Positions 23,892 through 32,549 of a stretch of DNA of 33,670 nt are shown in pieces; position 1 is the stretch's first letter, and every line of letters starts with the position of its first letter. The DNA is from Clostridiales bacterium (GTDB lineage Bacteria > Bacillota > Clostridia > Lachnospirales > Lachnospiraceae). A program made the position numbers and the translations under genes. The notes below the pieces were generated by a model. It was not told where the DNA came from, did not search any database, and was given only the letters and a program-made list of their open reading frames with translations. The DNA lies in contig JAAYNM010000027.1 in assembly GCA_012520815.1 (NCBI GenBank), positions 1-33,670 on the forward strand, given 5' to 3'.

Positions 23892-25091
23892 TTAGTTTAA
23901 TTCCTCAAGGAATTTTTCAATTCTTGAAAGTCCTTTATCTATTGTTTCAATCTTAATAGCATAAGAAAGTCTAATATGTTCAGGGAAACCAAAGTCTGCG
24001 CATGGAACAACTGCTACATTGAATTCTTCAATAAGTATTCTTGCCATCTCCGATGTATCTCCAATTTTATTGCCTTTGTAAGACTTTTCAAGTACATCAT
24101 GCACATCAATAAATACATAAAAAGCACCATTTGGCTCTAATGTTGATACATATTTCATCTTACAAATTCTATCATACATATACTGTCTTCTCTTGTCGAA
24201 CTCTTCAATCATCATCTTAACAGTAGATTGATCGCCTGTAAGAGCTTCTACAGCCGCCTTTTGAGCAATTGAGTTAGGATTTGATGTTTGATGACTCTGA
24301 ACTGAACCCATTAATTTTGCAATTTCTTTAGAAGAACCTGTATATCCAATTCTCCATCCTGTCATTGCATAGCTCTTTGCAAGTCCACTGACAGTTATTG
24401 TTCTCTTATAAATTTCTTCATTAAATGAAGCTATACTTACATGTTTCTGACCATTATATACAAGATTTTCATACATTTCATCAGATACAACATAAATATC
24501 GTTTTCAACTGCAAAATCAGCTATTTCGCGGAGTTCTTCCTCTGTGTAAATCATACCTGTTGGATTGTTTGGAGTATTTAAAATAAGAGCTTTTGTCTTA
24601 TCTGTTATTGCAGCTTTAAGCTGTTCAACACTAACCTTATAGCCTTGTTCCTTACCACCGTAAACAATAACTGGTTCACCACCAGCAAGTTTAACTATTT
24701 CTGGATAGCTAAGCCAATATGGTGCAGGAATTATTACTTCATCACCAGGATTACATAAAACAGTAAATACATTAGTAAGTGAATGTTTTCCACCATTGCT
24801 AATTACTATTTGATCGGGTTCATAGTTAAGTTTATTAAATTCTTTAAACTTATCACATATAGCCTGTTTAAGTTCTTTGATACCAGAGGCTGCTGTGTAC
24901 TTTGTAAAACCATCATTAATTGCGTCAATTGCTGCATTACAAATATTTTCTGGAGTTCTAAAATCTGGTTCACCAGCTCCAAATCCTACTACATCAATGC
25001 CTTGACTCTTAAGTTCAGTTGCCTTTGCTGTAATAGCAAGTGTTGATGAAGGCTTAACAGCCTTTGATTTTGTTGATAATGTTAATGACAT
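23892..25091 (-). CDS. class I aspartate aminotransferase (AspC/AspB type)
   Basis: A PLP enzyme interconverting aspartate/oxaloacetate and glutamate/2-oxoglutarate. The 399 residues show the I-gamma subgroup pattern: GFGAGEPDFRTPENI near the N-terminus, NGGKHSLTN, NTPNNPTGMIYT (PLP-ring Asn), VVSDEMYENLVY, and the PLP Lys in SGLAKSYAMTGWRIGY (about residue 239). RLSYAIKIETIDKGLSRI near the end supplies the carboxylate-binding Arg. Start supported by AGGTGG 7 nt upstream. Monocistronic, with its own promoter and terminator. The leader contains a small hairpin (CCTTAAA at 25117-25123, TTTAAGG at 25131-25137). Substrate specificity beyond aspartate is not settled by sequence. Confidence 0.9.
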   Translation of the reverse strand: MSLTLSTKSKAVKPSSTLAITAKATELKSQGIDVVGFGAGEPDFRTPENICNAAIDAINDGFTKYTAASGIKELKQAICDKFKEFNKLNYEPDQIVISNGGKHSLTNVFTVLCNPGDEVIIPAPYWLSYPEIVKLAGGEPVIVYGGKEQGYKVSVEQLKAAITDKTKALILNTPNNPTGMIYTEEELREIADFAVENDIYVVSDEMYENLVYNGQKHVSIASFNEEIYKRTITVSGLAKSYAMTGWRIGYTGSSKEIAKLMGSVQSHQTSNPNSIAQKAAVEALTGDQSTVKMMIEEFDKRRQYMYDRICKMKYVSTLEPNGAFYVFIDVHDVLEKSYKGNKIGDTSEMARILIEEFNVAVVPCADFGFPEHIRLSYAIKIETIDKGLSRIEKFLEELN

Positions 25092-25157
25092 ATCTGCACC
25101 ACCTAATCTTTTTGTGCCTTAAAGAAAGCCTTTAAGGATGATTTTTAAACAGTCATC

Positions 25158-25186
25158 ATTATAATATAATAAAAAAAAATAGTCTA
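25158..25186 (-). promoter_or_regulatory. promoter of the aminotransferase gene
   Basis: On the minus strand TAGACT (25186-25181), a 17-nt T-rich spacer and a perfect TATAAT (25163-25158). The predicted leader is about 60 nt. Confidence 0.6.
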
Positions 25187-25208
25187 TAATTTTGAGAAAA
25201 AAATACAA

Positions 25209-25244
25209 TAAAAAACAGTCTAGACATATAAATATCTAGACTGT
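25209..25244 (-). terminator. terminator of rny
   Basis: On the minus strand ACAGTCTAGA (25244-25235) pairs perfectly with TCTAGACTGT (25224-25215), followed by TTTTTATTG. About 24 nt after the rny stop. Confidence 0.88.
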
Positions 25245-25267
25245 AATTTTCTTACTTTCAAACCGGA

Positions 25268-26845
25268 TTATTTTGCGTAGTCAGTTACACGTGATTCACG
25301 GATAACATTTACTTTAATCTGTCCAGGATATTCTAATTCAGCTTCTATCTGTTTAGAAACTTCTCTAGCCATTATAACCATATCAGCATCTGATACCTGT
25401 TCTGGAACGACTATAATACGAACTTCTCTACCTGCCTGAATAGCAAATGACTTCTCAACTCCCTTATAAGAGTTGGTAATGTCTTCTAATTGTTTCAATC
25501 TGTTTGTATATGTTTCAAGAGTTTCACGTCTTGCGCCAGGTCTAGCCGCCGAAATAGCGTCTGCAGCCTGTACTAAACATGCGATAAGCGATTGAGGTTC
25601 TACATCTCCATGATGAGCCTCTACTGCGTTAATTACCAATGCAGATTCCTTATATCTTCTACATAAATCTACACCAATCTGAATATGTGAGCCTTCGATT
25701 TCATGATCAACAGATTTACCAATATCATGTAATAAACCTGCTCTTTTAGCCATCCTAATATCTACGCCAACTTCACCTGCTAATAAGCCTGTAAGGAGTG
25801 CAACTTCAATTGAATGTTTCAAAGCATTTTGACCATAGCTTGTTCTAAACTTCATCTTGCCAAGTAATCTGACAAGTTCAGGATGGATTCCGTGTACACC
25901 TACTTCAAGAGTAGCTGCCTCACCTTCTTCACGCATCATGGTTTCAACATCCTTTTGCGCTTTTTCTACCATCTCTTCAATTCTTGCTGGGTGAATTCTA
26001 CCATCAACAATAAGTTTCTCAAGTGCAATTCTTGCAACTTCTCGTCTTATTGGATCAAAGCTTGATAAAATAACAGCTTCAGGAGTATCATCTATTATAA
26101 GATCAACACCTGTCATTGTCTCTAAAGTACGAATATTACGTCCTTCACGACCAATGATACGGCCTTTCATTTCATCGTTCGGAAGCTGTACTACGGAAAT
26201 AGTAGTCTCAGATACATGATCAGCTGCACATTTTTGAATAGCTGTAACAATGTACTCCTTTGCTTTCTTTCCTGCTTCCTCTTTTGCTCTTGTTTCAAGT
26301 TCTTTCACTAATTTTGCAGTATCAAGTTTAACTTCATCTTCAACAGTTTGTAACAATAATTCTTTTGCTTGTTCAGAGGTGAGCCCTGAAATTCTCTCCA
26401 GTTCCTGTGTTCTTTGTTCATTAAGTTTTTCAACTTCTGCCTTGATTTTTGCAAGTTGTTCTTCTTTGTTTGCCAAAGAATTTTCTTTCTTCTCAAGCTG
26501 TTCTGATTTTTTTTCAATAGACTCTTCTTTTGCAAGAACTCGTTTTTCATATCTTTGAATTTCATTACGACGTTCTTTAGATTCCTTTTCAAATTCATTC
26601 TTTGCTTTGAGATTTTCTTCCTTAGCCTCTAAAAGAGCCTCACGCTTTTTAGTCTCAGCAGTTTTCAATGCTTCATCTATAATTTCTCTTGATTTCGCCT
26701 CTGCACTTCCAATCTTTGCTTCTACTACTTTCTTACGATAAGTAATTGCAACAAAGCTTGCAAAAATAGCAGTAACGACAAAAGTAATTGCAATAGCAAT
26801 TATAGCTGTACTTGTTTCCATAGCAATTATAGCTGTAGTTTCCAC
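25268..26845 (-). CDS. rny: ribonuclease Y
   Basis: A membrane-anchored endoribonuclease that starts mRNA decay in many Gram-positive bacteria. The 525 residues are in the usual order: one N-terminal helix (about 12-33), a long charged coiled coil (about 40-190), a KH RNA-binding domain with [13 protein letters not shown] (about 229), and an HD nuclease domain with [12 protein letters not shown] (HD about 373). It closes with the typical [13 protein letters not shown]. The start is GTG at 26845, 7 nt after a strong AGGAGG. A nearly exact 24/27-nt duplication makes the first residues repetitive (METTAIIA then METSTAIIA). The AGGAG of the ribosome binding site can pair with the CTCCT just before the start. 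Confidence 0.95.
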   Translation of the reverse strand: METTAIIAMETSTAIIAIAITFVVTAIFASFVAITYRKKVVEAKIGSAEAKSREIIDEALKTAETKKREALLEAKEENLKAKNEFEKESKERRNEIQRYEKRVLAKEESIEKKSEQLEKKENSLANKEEQLAKIKAEVEKLNEQRTQELERISGLTSEQAKELLLQTVEDEVKLDTAKLVKELETRAKEEAGKKAKEYIVTAIQKCAADHVSETTISVVQLPNDEMKGRIIGREGRNIRTLETMTGVDLIIDDTPEAVILSSFDPIRREVARIALEKLIVDGRIHPARIEEMVEKAQKDVETMMREEGEAATLEVGVHGIHPELVRLLGKMKFRTSYGQNALKHSIEVALLTGLLAGEVGVDIRMAKRAGLLHDIGKSVDHEIEGSHIQIGVDLCRRYKESALVINAVEAHHGDVEPQSLIACLVQAADAISAARPGARRETLETYTNRLKQLEDITNSYKGVEKSFAIQAGREVRIIVVPEQVSDADMVIMAREVSKQIEAELEYPGQIKVNVIRESRVTDYAK

Positions 26846-26858
26846 AGGAGCACCTCCT
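26846..26858 (-). promoter_or_regulatory. self-complementary ribosome binding site of rny
   Basis: On the minus strand AGGAGGTGCTCCT precedes the GTG start directly: AGGAG pairs with CTCCT around a 3-nt loop. If formed, this hairpin would hide the Shine-Dalgarno sequence. A three-base loop is tight, so the effect may be slight. Confidence 0.35.
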
Positions 26859-26893
26859 TATTTAGTTTTCATTGTACAAATTACAACATTAAA

Positions 26894-26922
26894 ATTTTAT
26901 ACTTTTTTAGCTCTAATGTCAA
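26894..26922 (-). promoter_or_regulatory. promoter of rny
   Basis: On the minus strand a perfect TTGACA (26922-26917), a 17-nt spacer and TAAAAT (26899-26894). It lies about 50 nt before the GTG start, in the gap after recX. Confidence 0.7.
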
Positions 26923-27013
26923 GAGAAAGCAGCAATATTATTATGCAAAAACCACAATATTTAGTATTTAGAATGTAAGATTTGTAAAATAAAACACAAA
27001 ATTCAGTGAATTA

Positions 27014-27619
27014 TTAACTTTTAAAATAATTTAGACATGAAGATATCTTATCATATTCATATCCACGTCTTAGTAAATAACTTATAATACGATTCTTTTC
27101 TTTATAATCATCAATGTGCTCGGTATAATGTTTTTTTTCCAATAGCTTCATGATTTGTTCAGTTTCTCTATCAACATCAACACTATCCACTATTTCTGAA
27201 ATAATACTCTTATCAACACCTTTTTTGACTAAATCCATGGAGATTGCCCTAATACTTTTGGAGCCTGAATATGTATTATAATATCTAGTGGCATATTCAT
27301 AATCGTCAATAAAACTATATTCATTAAGAAAGGCTACTATCCTCTCAATAACATCCTCGGGATAATAGCCATCTTTTAACTTAGATATTATCTGGTGTTT
27401 TGTTTTTGAGGATGATTTAAGGATATATAATGCTCTTTCCTTGCCCCTTTTGAAGAGAATATCTTTTTTTATAAGGGCAAGTACATCATCATCAAGCTCT
27501 GAATCAACAGAAATATCAAACTTACGTATTTCACTAGAATATAGGGCAATTATGCTACCATCACAGAATATTATCTTACTTTTCTTTTTATCAAGTTTAA
27601 CAATATCCGTTACAAGCAT
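27014..27619 (-). CDS. recX: regulatory protein RecX
   Basis: RecX binds RecA filaments and dampens or tunes their activity. The 201-residue protein has the family's three-helix repeats: KERALYILKSSSKTKHQIISKLK in the middle, FIDDYEYATRYYNTYSGSKSIRAISMDLVKKGV next, and the final RIISYLLRRGYEYDKI. Its ATG overlaps the recA stop codon (TAATG), so translation is coupled to recA and expression should follow the SOS-controlled recA promoter. No clear terminator follows. Confidence 0.9.
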   Translation of the reverse strand: MLVTDIVKLDKKKSKIIFCDGSIIALYSSEIRKFDISVDSELDDDVLALIKKDILFKRGKERALYILKSSSKTKHQIISKLKDGYYPEDVIERIVAFLNEYSFIDDYEYATRYYNTYSGSKSIRAISMDLVKKGVDKSIISEIVDSVDVDRETEQIMKLLEKKHYTEHIDDYKEKNRIISYLLRRGYEYDKISSCLNYFKS

Positions 27620-28677
27620 TATTTTTCCTCTGATTCTTCAAATTCTTTTATATCTTCTTCTGAGTCTTCTGTGATAACTGGACCATCAAGACAATATCTC
27701 TCACGGATACATGCCTCGATTTCCTCACAAATCACAGGATTATTCTTTAGGAAAGTTTTGGAATTTTCTCTACCCTGACCAATCTTTTCGCCTTTGTATG
27801 CATACCATGCACCACTCTTATGTATAATATCAACATTAGCAGCTAAGTCTAAAATATCTCCTACTTTGGAAATGCCCTCGCCAAACATGATATCAAATTC
27901 CGCTTCTTTAAAAGGTGGGGCGATTTTATTCTTTACGATCTTGATACGAGTACGGTTACCAATGATTTCACCACCAGCCTTTAGGGTTTCAATCCTTCTA
28001 ACATCTAATCTGATAGAAGAGTAGAATTTCAAAGCTCTACCACCAGTTGTTGTCTCTGGACTACCAAACATTACTCCAACTTTTTCACGTAACTGATTGA
28101 TGAATACAACTATACAATTTGTCTTGTTAACAACTGCTGTTAATTTTCTGAGTGCCTGAGACATAAGTCTTGCATGAAGACCCATATGTGAATCACCCAT
28201 CTCACCATCTATTTCAGCCTTAGGAACCAAAGCTGCAACAGAGTCAATAATGATAATATCAATAGCACCAGAACGAACCATAGTCTCTGTAATCTCTAAC
28301 GCCTGTTCACCATAGTCTGGTTGAGAAATATATAAATTGTCAATATCTACACCTATATTCTTTGCATATACTGGATCTAATGCATGCTCTGCATCAATAA
28401 AACCAGCTATTCCACCCTTCTTTTGTACCTCGGCTATCATATGTAATGCTACAGTAGTCTTACCACTAGATTCAGGACCATACACTTCAATAATTCTTCC
28501 TTTTGGTATGCCACCTAACCCCAATGCAATATCAAGACTTATAGAACCTGTAGGCATAGTCTCTATATCTAGATGAGCCCTTGATTCACCCAACTTCATA
28601 ACTGAACCTTTTCCATAATCCTTTTCTATCTTAGCTACTGCTGCGTCTAATGCTTTTAATTTTTCACTGCTTGCCAT
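27619..28677 (-). CDS. recA: recombinase A
   Basis: RecA forms filaments on single-stranded DNA, drives strand exchange, and triggers LexA self-cleavage. The start is ATG 28677 (352 residues) with AAGGAG 7 nt upstream; a longer frame to 28698 overlaps a SOS box and has no such signal. Walker A is GPESSGKT (67-74), Walker B ends in [15 protein letters not shown], loop L1 carries [21 protein letters not shown], and loop L2 begins with the [14 protein letters not shown] and ETTTGG segments. The acidic tail ([16 protein letters not shown]) is normal. recX follows with overlapping codons. Control is from a strong promoter with two LexA-type boxes. Confidence 0.98.
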   Translation of the reverse strand: MASSEKLKALDAAVAKIEKDYGKGSVMKLGESRAHLDIETMPTGSISLDIALGLGGIPKGRIIEVYGPESSGKTTVALHMIAEVQKKGGIAGFIDAEHALDPVYAKNIGVDIDNLYISQPDYGEQALEITETMVRSGAIDIIIIDSVAALVPKAEIDGEMGDSHMGLHARLMSQALRKLTAVVNKTNCIVVFINQLREKVGVMFGSPETTTGGRALKFYSSIRLDVRRIETLKAGGEIIGNRTRIKIVKNKIAPPFKEAEFDIMFGEGISKVGDILDLAANVDIIHKSGAWYAYKGEKIGQGRENSKTFLKNNPVICEEIEACIRERYCLDGPVITEDSEEDIKEFEESEEK

Positions 28678-28691
28678 ATCGTTCTCCTTCT

Positions 28692-28705
28692 CAAACATTT
28701 GTTCG
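28692..28705 (-). promoter_or_regulatory. LexA/SOS box, promoter-downstream
   Basis: On the minus strand CGAACAAATGTTTG fits the Gram-positive SOS consensus CGAACRNRYGTTYG at all 14 positions. It lies between the recA -10 and the ribosome binding site, so a bound LexA would block the start of transcription. Confidence 0.85.
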
Positions 28706-28718
28706 ATTTCATGTGTAT

Positions 28719-28747
28719 ATAATATCTCATAAAAAATATTTTGTCAA
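28719..28747 (-). promoter_or_regulatory. recA promoter
   Basis: On the minus strand a perfect TTGACA (28747-28742), a 17-nt spacer and TATTAT (28724-28719). It is flanked on both sides by SOS boxes. Confidence 0.85.
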
Positions 28748-28766
28748 TATATTTTCACAAAAATAT

Positions 28767-28780
28767 CGAACATATTTTCG
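28767..28780 (-). promoter_or_regulatory. second LexA/SOS box, upstream of recA -35
   Basis: On the minus strand CGAAAATATGTTCG matches the same consensus at 13 of 14 positions (A for C at position 5). It sits about 20 bp upstream of the -35 element. Paired boxes could support cooperative LexA binding. Confidence 0.65.
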
Positions 28781-28828
28781 TAATCATTGTGTTGAATTTC
28801 TAATTACATCTGTAGTTTTATTTTTCTT

Positions 28829-28936
28829 TTATTCTTTGGGATTTTGTCTTTTTGGATATTTTTCGTTATATTCAATGGGATATTTGATGCATTTTGCAAA
28901 AGATAAACACAGAAGGTGTTTAGATATTTTTATCAT
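28829..28936 (-). CDS. 35-residue small ORF between cinA and recA
   Basis: A frame from ATG 28936-28934 to TAA 28831-28829 has an exact AGGAG 7 nt upstream, as good as those of real genes here. The product starts MIKISKHLLC and ends YPKRQNPKE. It is small and basic (seven Lys and two Arg against three Glu), has two Cys six residues apart, and has no membrane helix. It lies 32 nt after cinA and before the recA promoter, so it should be made from the cinA message. I do not recognise a family. Chance cannot be ruled out for so short a frame, but the signal makes it worth annotating. Confidence 0.5.
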   Translation of the reverse strand: MIKISKHLLCLSFAKCIKYPIEYNEKYPKRQNPKE

Positions 28937-28968
28937 TTTATCACTCCTGTGTCAAGTACAATCTCTTG

Positions 28969-29457
28969 TTATTTCATCGTATTATAACATAATTCCAAAG
29001 CTGCTAGCGTAGCCTGTTTCCTAATATCTGCTCTATCACCTTTAAACAAATGTCTTTCAACTATTATTTTTCCATCATACATACAGGCCATGTGTACTGT
29101 TCCAACAGGAATTTCTTTTGTCCCACCATCAGGCCCCGCTATTCCACTAGTTACAATAGACATATTTGCTCCCGTTTTTTTACAAACACCTATTGCCATC
29201 TCCTTAACCACATTATTCGATACCACCCCATACTTGAAAATAGTAGCATTTGAAACCCCAAGATTTTTGATTTTTGAAGCATTTGAATATGTAACGAATG
29301 CCTCATTAAAGCAATCTGATACACCTGGTACACCTACTATTGACGAAGCAATCATTCCACCTGTACATGACTCTGCGGTTGAAATATATTCATTCTTCTT
29401 ACATAAACTATCAACTAGCTTACGGGCTATCTGGTCTATCATCTGATCAATCTGCAT
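28969..29457 (-). CDS. cinA: CinA C-terminal domain protein / nicotinamide-nucleotide amidase
   Basis: A single-domain protein of 162 residues corresponding to the CinA C-terminal (PncC) domain, which deamidates NMN to NaMN. Visible motifs are ISTAESCTGGMIAS with catalytic Ser/Thr, the middle VTYSNASKIKNLGV, and VTSGIAGPDGGTKEIPVGTVHMA. The N-terminal COG1058 domain of full-length CinA is absent; many Clostridia carry the short form. I took ATG 29457, with AAGG about 9 nt upstream; ATG 29463, two codons earlier, is the alternative. Position next to recA is a conserved order in Firmicutes (cinA-recA). Confidence 0.9.
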   Translation of the reverse strand: MQIDQMIDQIARKLVDSLCKKNEYISTAESCTGGMIASSIVGVPGVSDCFNEAFVTYSNASKIKNLGVSNATIFKYGVVSNNVVKEMAIGVCKKTGANMSIVTSGIAGPDGGTKEIPVGTVHMACMYDGKIIVERHLFKGDRADIRKQATLAALELCYNTMK

Positions 29458-29582
29458 TTTCATTTACCTTCTTGAACTTACCTTTCTCTTTTTCTATCTT
29501 TTAATATTTGTATTTTTTTATTCTTGTCTTATTTTTATCCATAGGATATTCATTAATTATATTGACTTCCCTAACTCTTTAA

Positions 29583-29615
29583 ATTAAAAGAAGTATCTCA
29601 TTGAGACACTTCTTT
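29583..29615 (-). terminator. terminator of rimO-pgsA transcript
   Basis: On the minus strand AAAGAAGTGTCTC (29615-29603) pairs with GAGATACTTCTTT (29599-29587) with one G-T wobble and a 3-nt loop, followed by TTAATTT. About 20 nt after the pgsA stop. Confidence 0.8.
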
Positions 29616-29635
29616 ATTTATTGTGTTTATTATAA

Positions 29636-30202
29636 TCAATTTGAATCTGTAGCCAAAACAGACTTATTCTTAATTAAGTAATCAACTAAGGAAATAACTG
29701 TTAAAACAAGGGCAATTCCTATCAATATATTTCCAATTATGTTATAAATAGGAATGTTTATAATATAGTCCATCACGAATTCGTTCAAATCAAGAATTAA
29801 CCAAATAATCATTATCATCTGGAATACAGTCTTAACTTTTCCCCAATAGCTTGCAGCAATAACAATTCCATTATCTGCAGCAATTGTTCTAAATCCACTA
29901 ATAATAAGTTCTCTACTGATTATCACAACTATTATCCATTTTGCTATTCTATCTGCCAAGCAAATAAGTGCTGCACACACAAGTAACTTATCAGCTAATG
30001 GATCCATAAACTTTCCAAAATTTGTTACAAGATTATATTTACGTGCAATATGTCCATCTAGTGCATCAGTGATACTAGCAATAACAAATAATGCTACTGC
30101 AATAAATTTATCAGCACCACCAAAGATATCAAACTCCATAAAAACAACAAAGAGTGGTATTGAGCACACGCGAAACAATGTGAGTTTATTAGGTAAATTC
30201 AT
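29636..30202 (-). CDS. pgsA: CDP-diacylglycerol-glycerol-3-phosphate 3-phosphatidyltransferase
   Basis: Integral membrane enzyme that makes phosphatidylglycerol phosphate, the precursor of phosphatidylglycerol and, through LtaS-type enzymes, of glycerol-phosphate polymers. The CDP-alcohol phosphotransferase signature is complete: DG at the start of DGHIARKYNLV, AR, G in NFGKFMD, then D and D in DPLADKL. About five helices in 188 residues, starting MNLPNKLTLFRV, which is typical of PgsA. AGGAGG 6 nt before the ATG. It follows rimO by 32 nt and ends at a terminator. Confidence 0.94.
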   Translation of the reverse strand: MNLPNKLTLFRVCSIPLFVVFMEFDIFGGADKFIAVALFVIASITDALDGHIARKYNLVTNFGKFMDPLADKLLVCAALICLADRIAKWIIVVIISRELIISGFRTIAADNGIVIAASYWGKVKTVFQMIMIIWLILDLNEFVMDYIINIPIYNIIGNILIGIALVLTVISLVDYLIKNKSVLATDSN

Positions 30203-30234
30203 TTCTATCCTCCTAAAACGATATTTTTATATGA

Positions 30235-31554
30235 CTAAATTACTTCTCCGATTAGGTCATATTCCATTGCACCGGTAACTTTAACTTTCACAAAATCACC
30301 TGACATTAGTTCTTCTCCTGTTTGGATGAAAATGTTACCATCTATACCAGGTGCATCCATATATGTCCGACCTATATATGCATTTTCATCAGGCAATTTG
30401 CCATCTACGATAGCTAAAAGCTCCCGCCCAATCATATCATTCGATTTATCAAAAGCTATTTCTTGTTGTAGACTCATAATTTCATCTTTGCGTTCTTCTT
30501 TTATCTCTTCATCTATTTGATCTGGAAATTCACTGGCTGGAGTATTTTCCTCTGGTGAGTATGTAAATACACCCAATCTATCAAATTCCATCTCATCTAC
30601 GAATTCTACTAATTCTTTATGCTGAGCTTCATCTTCACCAGGGAACCCAGATATAAGAGTCGTTCTTATTGAAATATCAGGAATTTCTTCCCTTAATTTT
30701 TTAATAACAGCAATAAGACTTTCTTTGTCAGTTCTTCTACCCATCCTTTTAAGAATTAAATCATTTGCATGTTGAATTGGTAAATCTAAATAATGACATA
30801 TCTTTTCTTCTTCTTTAATTGTAGAAATTAACTCATCATAGATTTCTTCGGGATAGCAGTACATAATTCTAATAAATTGAATACCGCTAATCTTACATAA
30901 TTCCTTAAGTAATATATGTAATGATTTCTTACCATATATATCCACACCATAAATAGTGGTTTCTTGAGCAACTAATATTAATTCCTTCACACCTATAGAA
31001 GCAAGATATGTTGCTTGTTTTATAAGTTCTTCCATTGGAACACTTCTATAATGTCCTCGTATCTTTGGGATAATACAGTATGTACAACATTTATCACAAC
31101 CTTCAGCTATCTTTAAATGAGCATAATAGCCACCTGTGGTTACAAGTCTTTTTCCCGGGGTTGGTAACGGTTTTAAATCAAAGAACTCCTCATTGACAAC
31201 ATTATTCAGGCAATTATTCACCACAGAAACAATCTTATCATAATTGGCAGTTCCAAGAATTGCATCGACTTCAGGTATCTCTTTTACTATTTCATCTTTG
31301 TATCTTTGAGCTAAACAACCTGTTACTATTAAAGCTTTACATACATTATTTTTCTTACATTCAGCCATTTCAAGAATAGTATTTATGCTTTCTTCTTTTG
31401 CATCATTGATGAAACAACATGAATTAATCACTATTACATCTGCCATGGTTTCATCGTCTGTAAAAGAAAATCCTTCAGTTGCAAGTTTCCCAAGCATTTC
31501 TTCTGAATCGACTAAATTCTTATCACAGCCTAATGAAATAAAAAGTATTTTCAT
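30235..31554 (-). CDS. rimO: ribosomal protein S12 methylthiotransferase RimO
   Basis: A radical-SAM enzyme that adds a methylthio group to Asp in ribosomal protein S12. The 439 residues hold the three domains of the family. The N-terminal UPF0004 domain has cluster Cys in SLGCDKNLVDSE, INSCCFI and VTGCLAQRY. The radical-SAM core has the CXXXCXXC motif in EGCDKCCTYCIIPKIRG. The C-terminal TRAM domain ends in FVKVKVTGAMEYDLIGEV. The start MKILFISLGC fits RimO rather than MiaB, which has a longer lead. Ribosome binding site AGGAG is about 12 nt before ATG. It forms a transcript with pgsA. Confidence 0.94.
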   Translation of the reverse strand: MKILFISLGCDKNLVDSEEMLGKLATEGFSFTDDETMADVIVINSCCFINDAKEESINTILEMAECKKNNVCKALIVTGCLAQRYKDEIVKEIPEVDAILGTANYDKIVSVVNNCLNNVVNEEFFDLKPLPTPGKRLVTTGGYYAHLKIAEGCDKCCTYCIIPKIRGHYRSVPMEELIKQATYLASIGVKELILVAQETTIYGVDIYGKKSLHILLKELCKISGIQFIRIMYCYPEEIYDELISTIKEEEKICHYLDLPIQHANDLILKRMGRRTDKESLIAVIKKLREEIPDISIRTTLISGFPGEDEAQHKELVEFVDEMEFDRLGVFTYSPEENTPASEFPDQIDEEIKEERKDEIMSLQQEIAFDKSNDMIGRELLAIVDGKLPDENAYIGRTYMDAPGIDGNIFIQTGEELMSGDFVKVKVTGAMEYDLIGEVI

Positions 31555-31587
31555 AAATGTTGTTGCTCCTATTTCTAATTATAATAA

Positions 31588-31623
31588 TCAGTTCAAGAAA
31601 GACACTATCTGTTTGTGAACTGA
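31588..31623 (-). terminator. weak hairpin between rpoZ and rimO
   Basis: TCAGTTCA (31588-31595) and TGAACTGA (31616-31623) are inverted copies with a 20-nt loop. On the minus strand only TTATTATAA follows, so termination after rpoZ would be weak. TATAAT at 31583-31578 might be a rimO -10, in which case the repeat could instead be an operator. Confidence 0.35.
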
Positions 31624-31668
31624 ATTAAATTCTCTAAAACATTAAATACGGTTTCAGCGGTTGTTATA

Positions 31669-31902
31669 TTACTCCTCGTCACCAACAATTTTAACTTTTG
31701 AGTTATATAACTCGTCTATTGCTAATGATAATGACTTTCTACCGTCATCCTCAACAAGTGGCTCCTCACCTGCAATAATCTGTCTTGCTCTCTTTGCTGT
31801 AGCAAGTACTATTGAATATCTACTCTGAATAACTGGCTGTTCTCCTGGTTCTACCTCGCTGTTTACTACTGCCATAAGATCTGTATAAGATGGATGTAAC
31901 AT
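31669..31902 (-). CDS. rpoZ: RNA polymerase omega subunit
   Basis: Small subunit that helps fold and assemble the RNA polymerase beta' subunit. The 77 residues begin MLHPSYTDLMAVVN and contain the family block SRYSIVLATAKRARQI, followed by the closing helix SLSLAIDELYNSKVKI. The ribosome binding site GGAAGGAG overlaps the end of gmk. It is the last gene of the yicC-gmk-rpoZ operon, a conserved order in Firmicutes. Confidence 0.92.
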   Translation of the reverse strand: MLHPSYTDLMAVVNSEVEPGEQPVIQSRYSIVLATAKRARQIIAGEEPLVEDDGRKSLSLAIDELYNSKVKIVGDEE

Positions 31903-31906
31903 AAAT

Positions 31907-32536
31907 TTATTCTCCTTCCGAAAACGCTTTAACGCCTTCCCTAATATGATTTATTTTTTTAATATTTCTATTTACACTAAAATGCTGTGACTTAATAAGA
32001 GTATGAAGTTCCTCTACACATATGTCTAAATCATCATTAATCAATAGATAATCATATTCATCCATATATTGTGCTTCTTCGGTTGCTCGCCTTAGTCTCG
32101 CATTAATAGTCGCCATATCCTCCGTGCCTCTGCCTATAAGCCTTTCTTTTAGTGACTTTGCATCTGGTGGAGTTACAAAAATAGTAACTACTTCAGGATT
32201 CTTTTCTTTTACAATTCTTGCACCTTGTAATTCAATTTCCAAAATAACATCTTTTCCAAGTTCAAGCTGTTCATTAACATAATCCTTAGGTGTTCCATAA
32301 TAGTTACCAACAAATTGAGCATATTCATAAAGTTTGTCTTCTTTTATCATCTGCTCAAACTCTTCAACTGTTTTATAGAAATAAGAAACTCCTTCGGTTT
32401 CGCCAACCCTTGGGGCTCTTGTAGTTGCTGAAATACTTAATGCATAATTATCATACTTACTCATTAGTTTCTTAATAACTGTGTCTTTTCCTGCACCTGA
32501 GAAACCTGATAAAATAATTAGTACACCTTTTTCCAT
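31907..32536 (-). CDS. gmk: guanylate kinase
   Basis: Phosphorylates GMP to GDP with ATP. The P-loop is GFSGAGKDT near residue 11. The GMP-binding segment has SISATTRAPRVGETEGVSYFY; LYEYAQFVGNYYGTP and DVILEIELQGA follow, and the lid-side helix is LKERLIGRGTE. At 209 residues it is a normal length. GGAGG 7 nt before ATG supports the start. yicC ends 13 nt upstream and rpoZ starts 4 nt downstream. Confidence 0.96.
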   Translation of the reverse strand: MEKGVLIILSGFSGAGKDTVIKKLMSKYDNYALSISATTRAPRVGETEGVSYFYKTVEEFEQMIKEDKLYEYAQFVGNYYGTPKDYVNEQLELGKDVILEIELQGARIVKEKNPEVVTIFVTPPDAKSLKERLIGRGTEDMATINARLRRATEEAQYMDEYDYLLINDDLDICVEELHTLIKSQHFSVNRNIKKINHIREGVKAFSEGE

Positions 32537-32549
32537 AATGTGCCTCCGG

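Noticed and set aside
28650-29012. Plus-strand open frame of 120 codons across the recA control region
   Set aside because: It runs antisense over the recA start, both SOS boxes, the recA promoter and the cinA end, lacks a ribosome binding site, and has composition typical of a reversed A+T-rich non-coding stretch.
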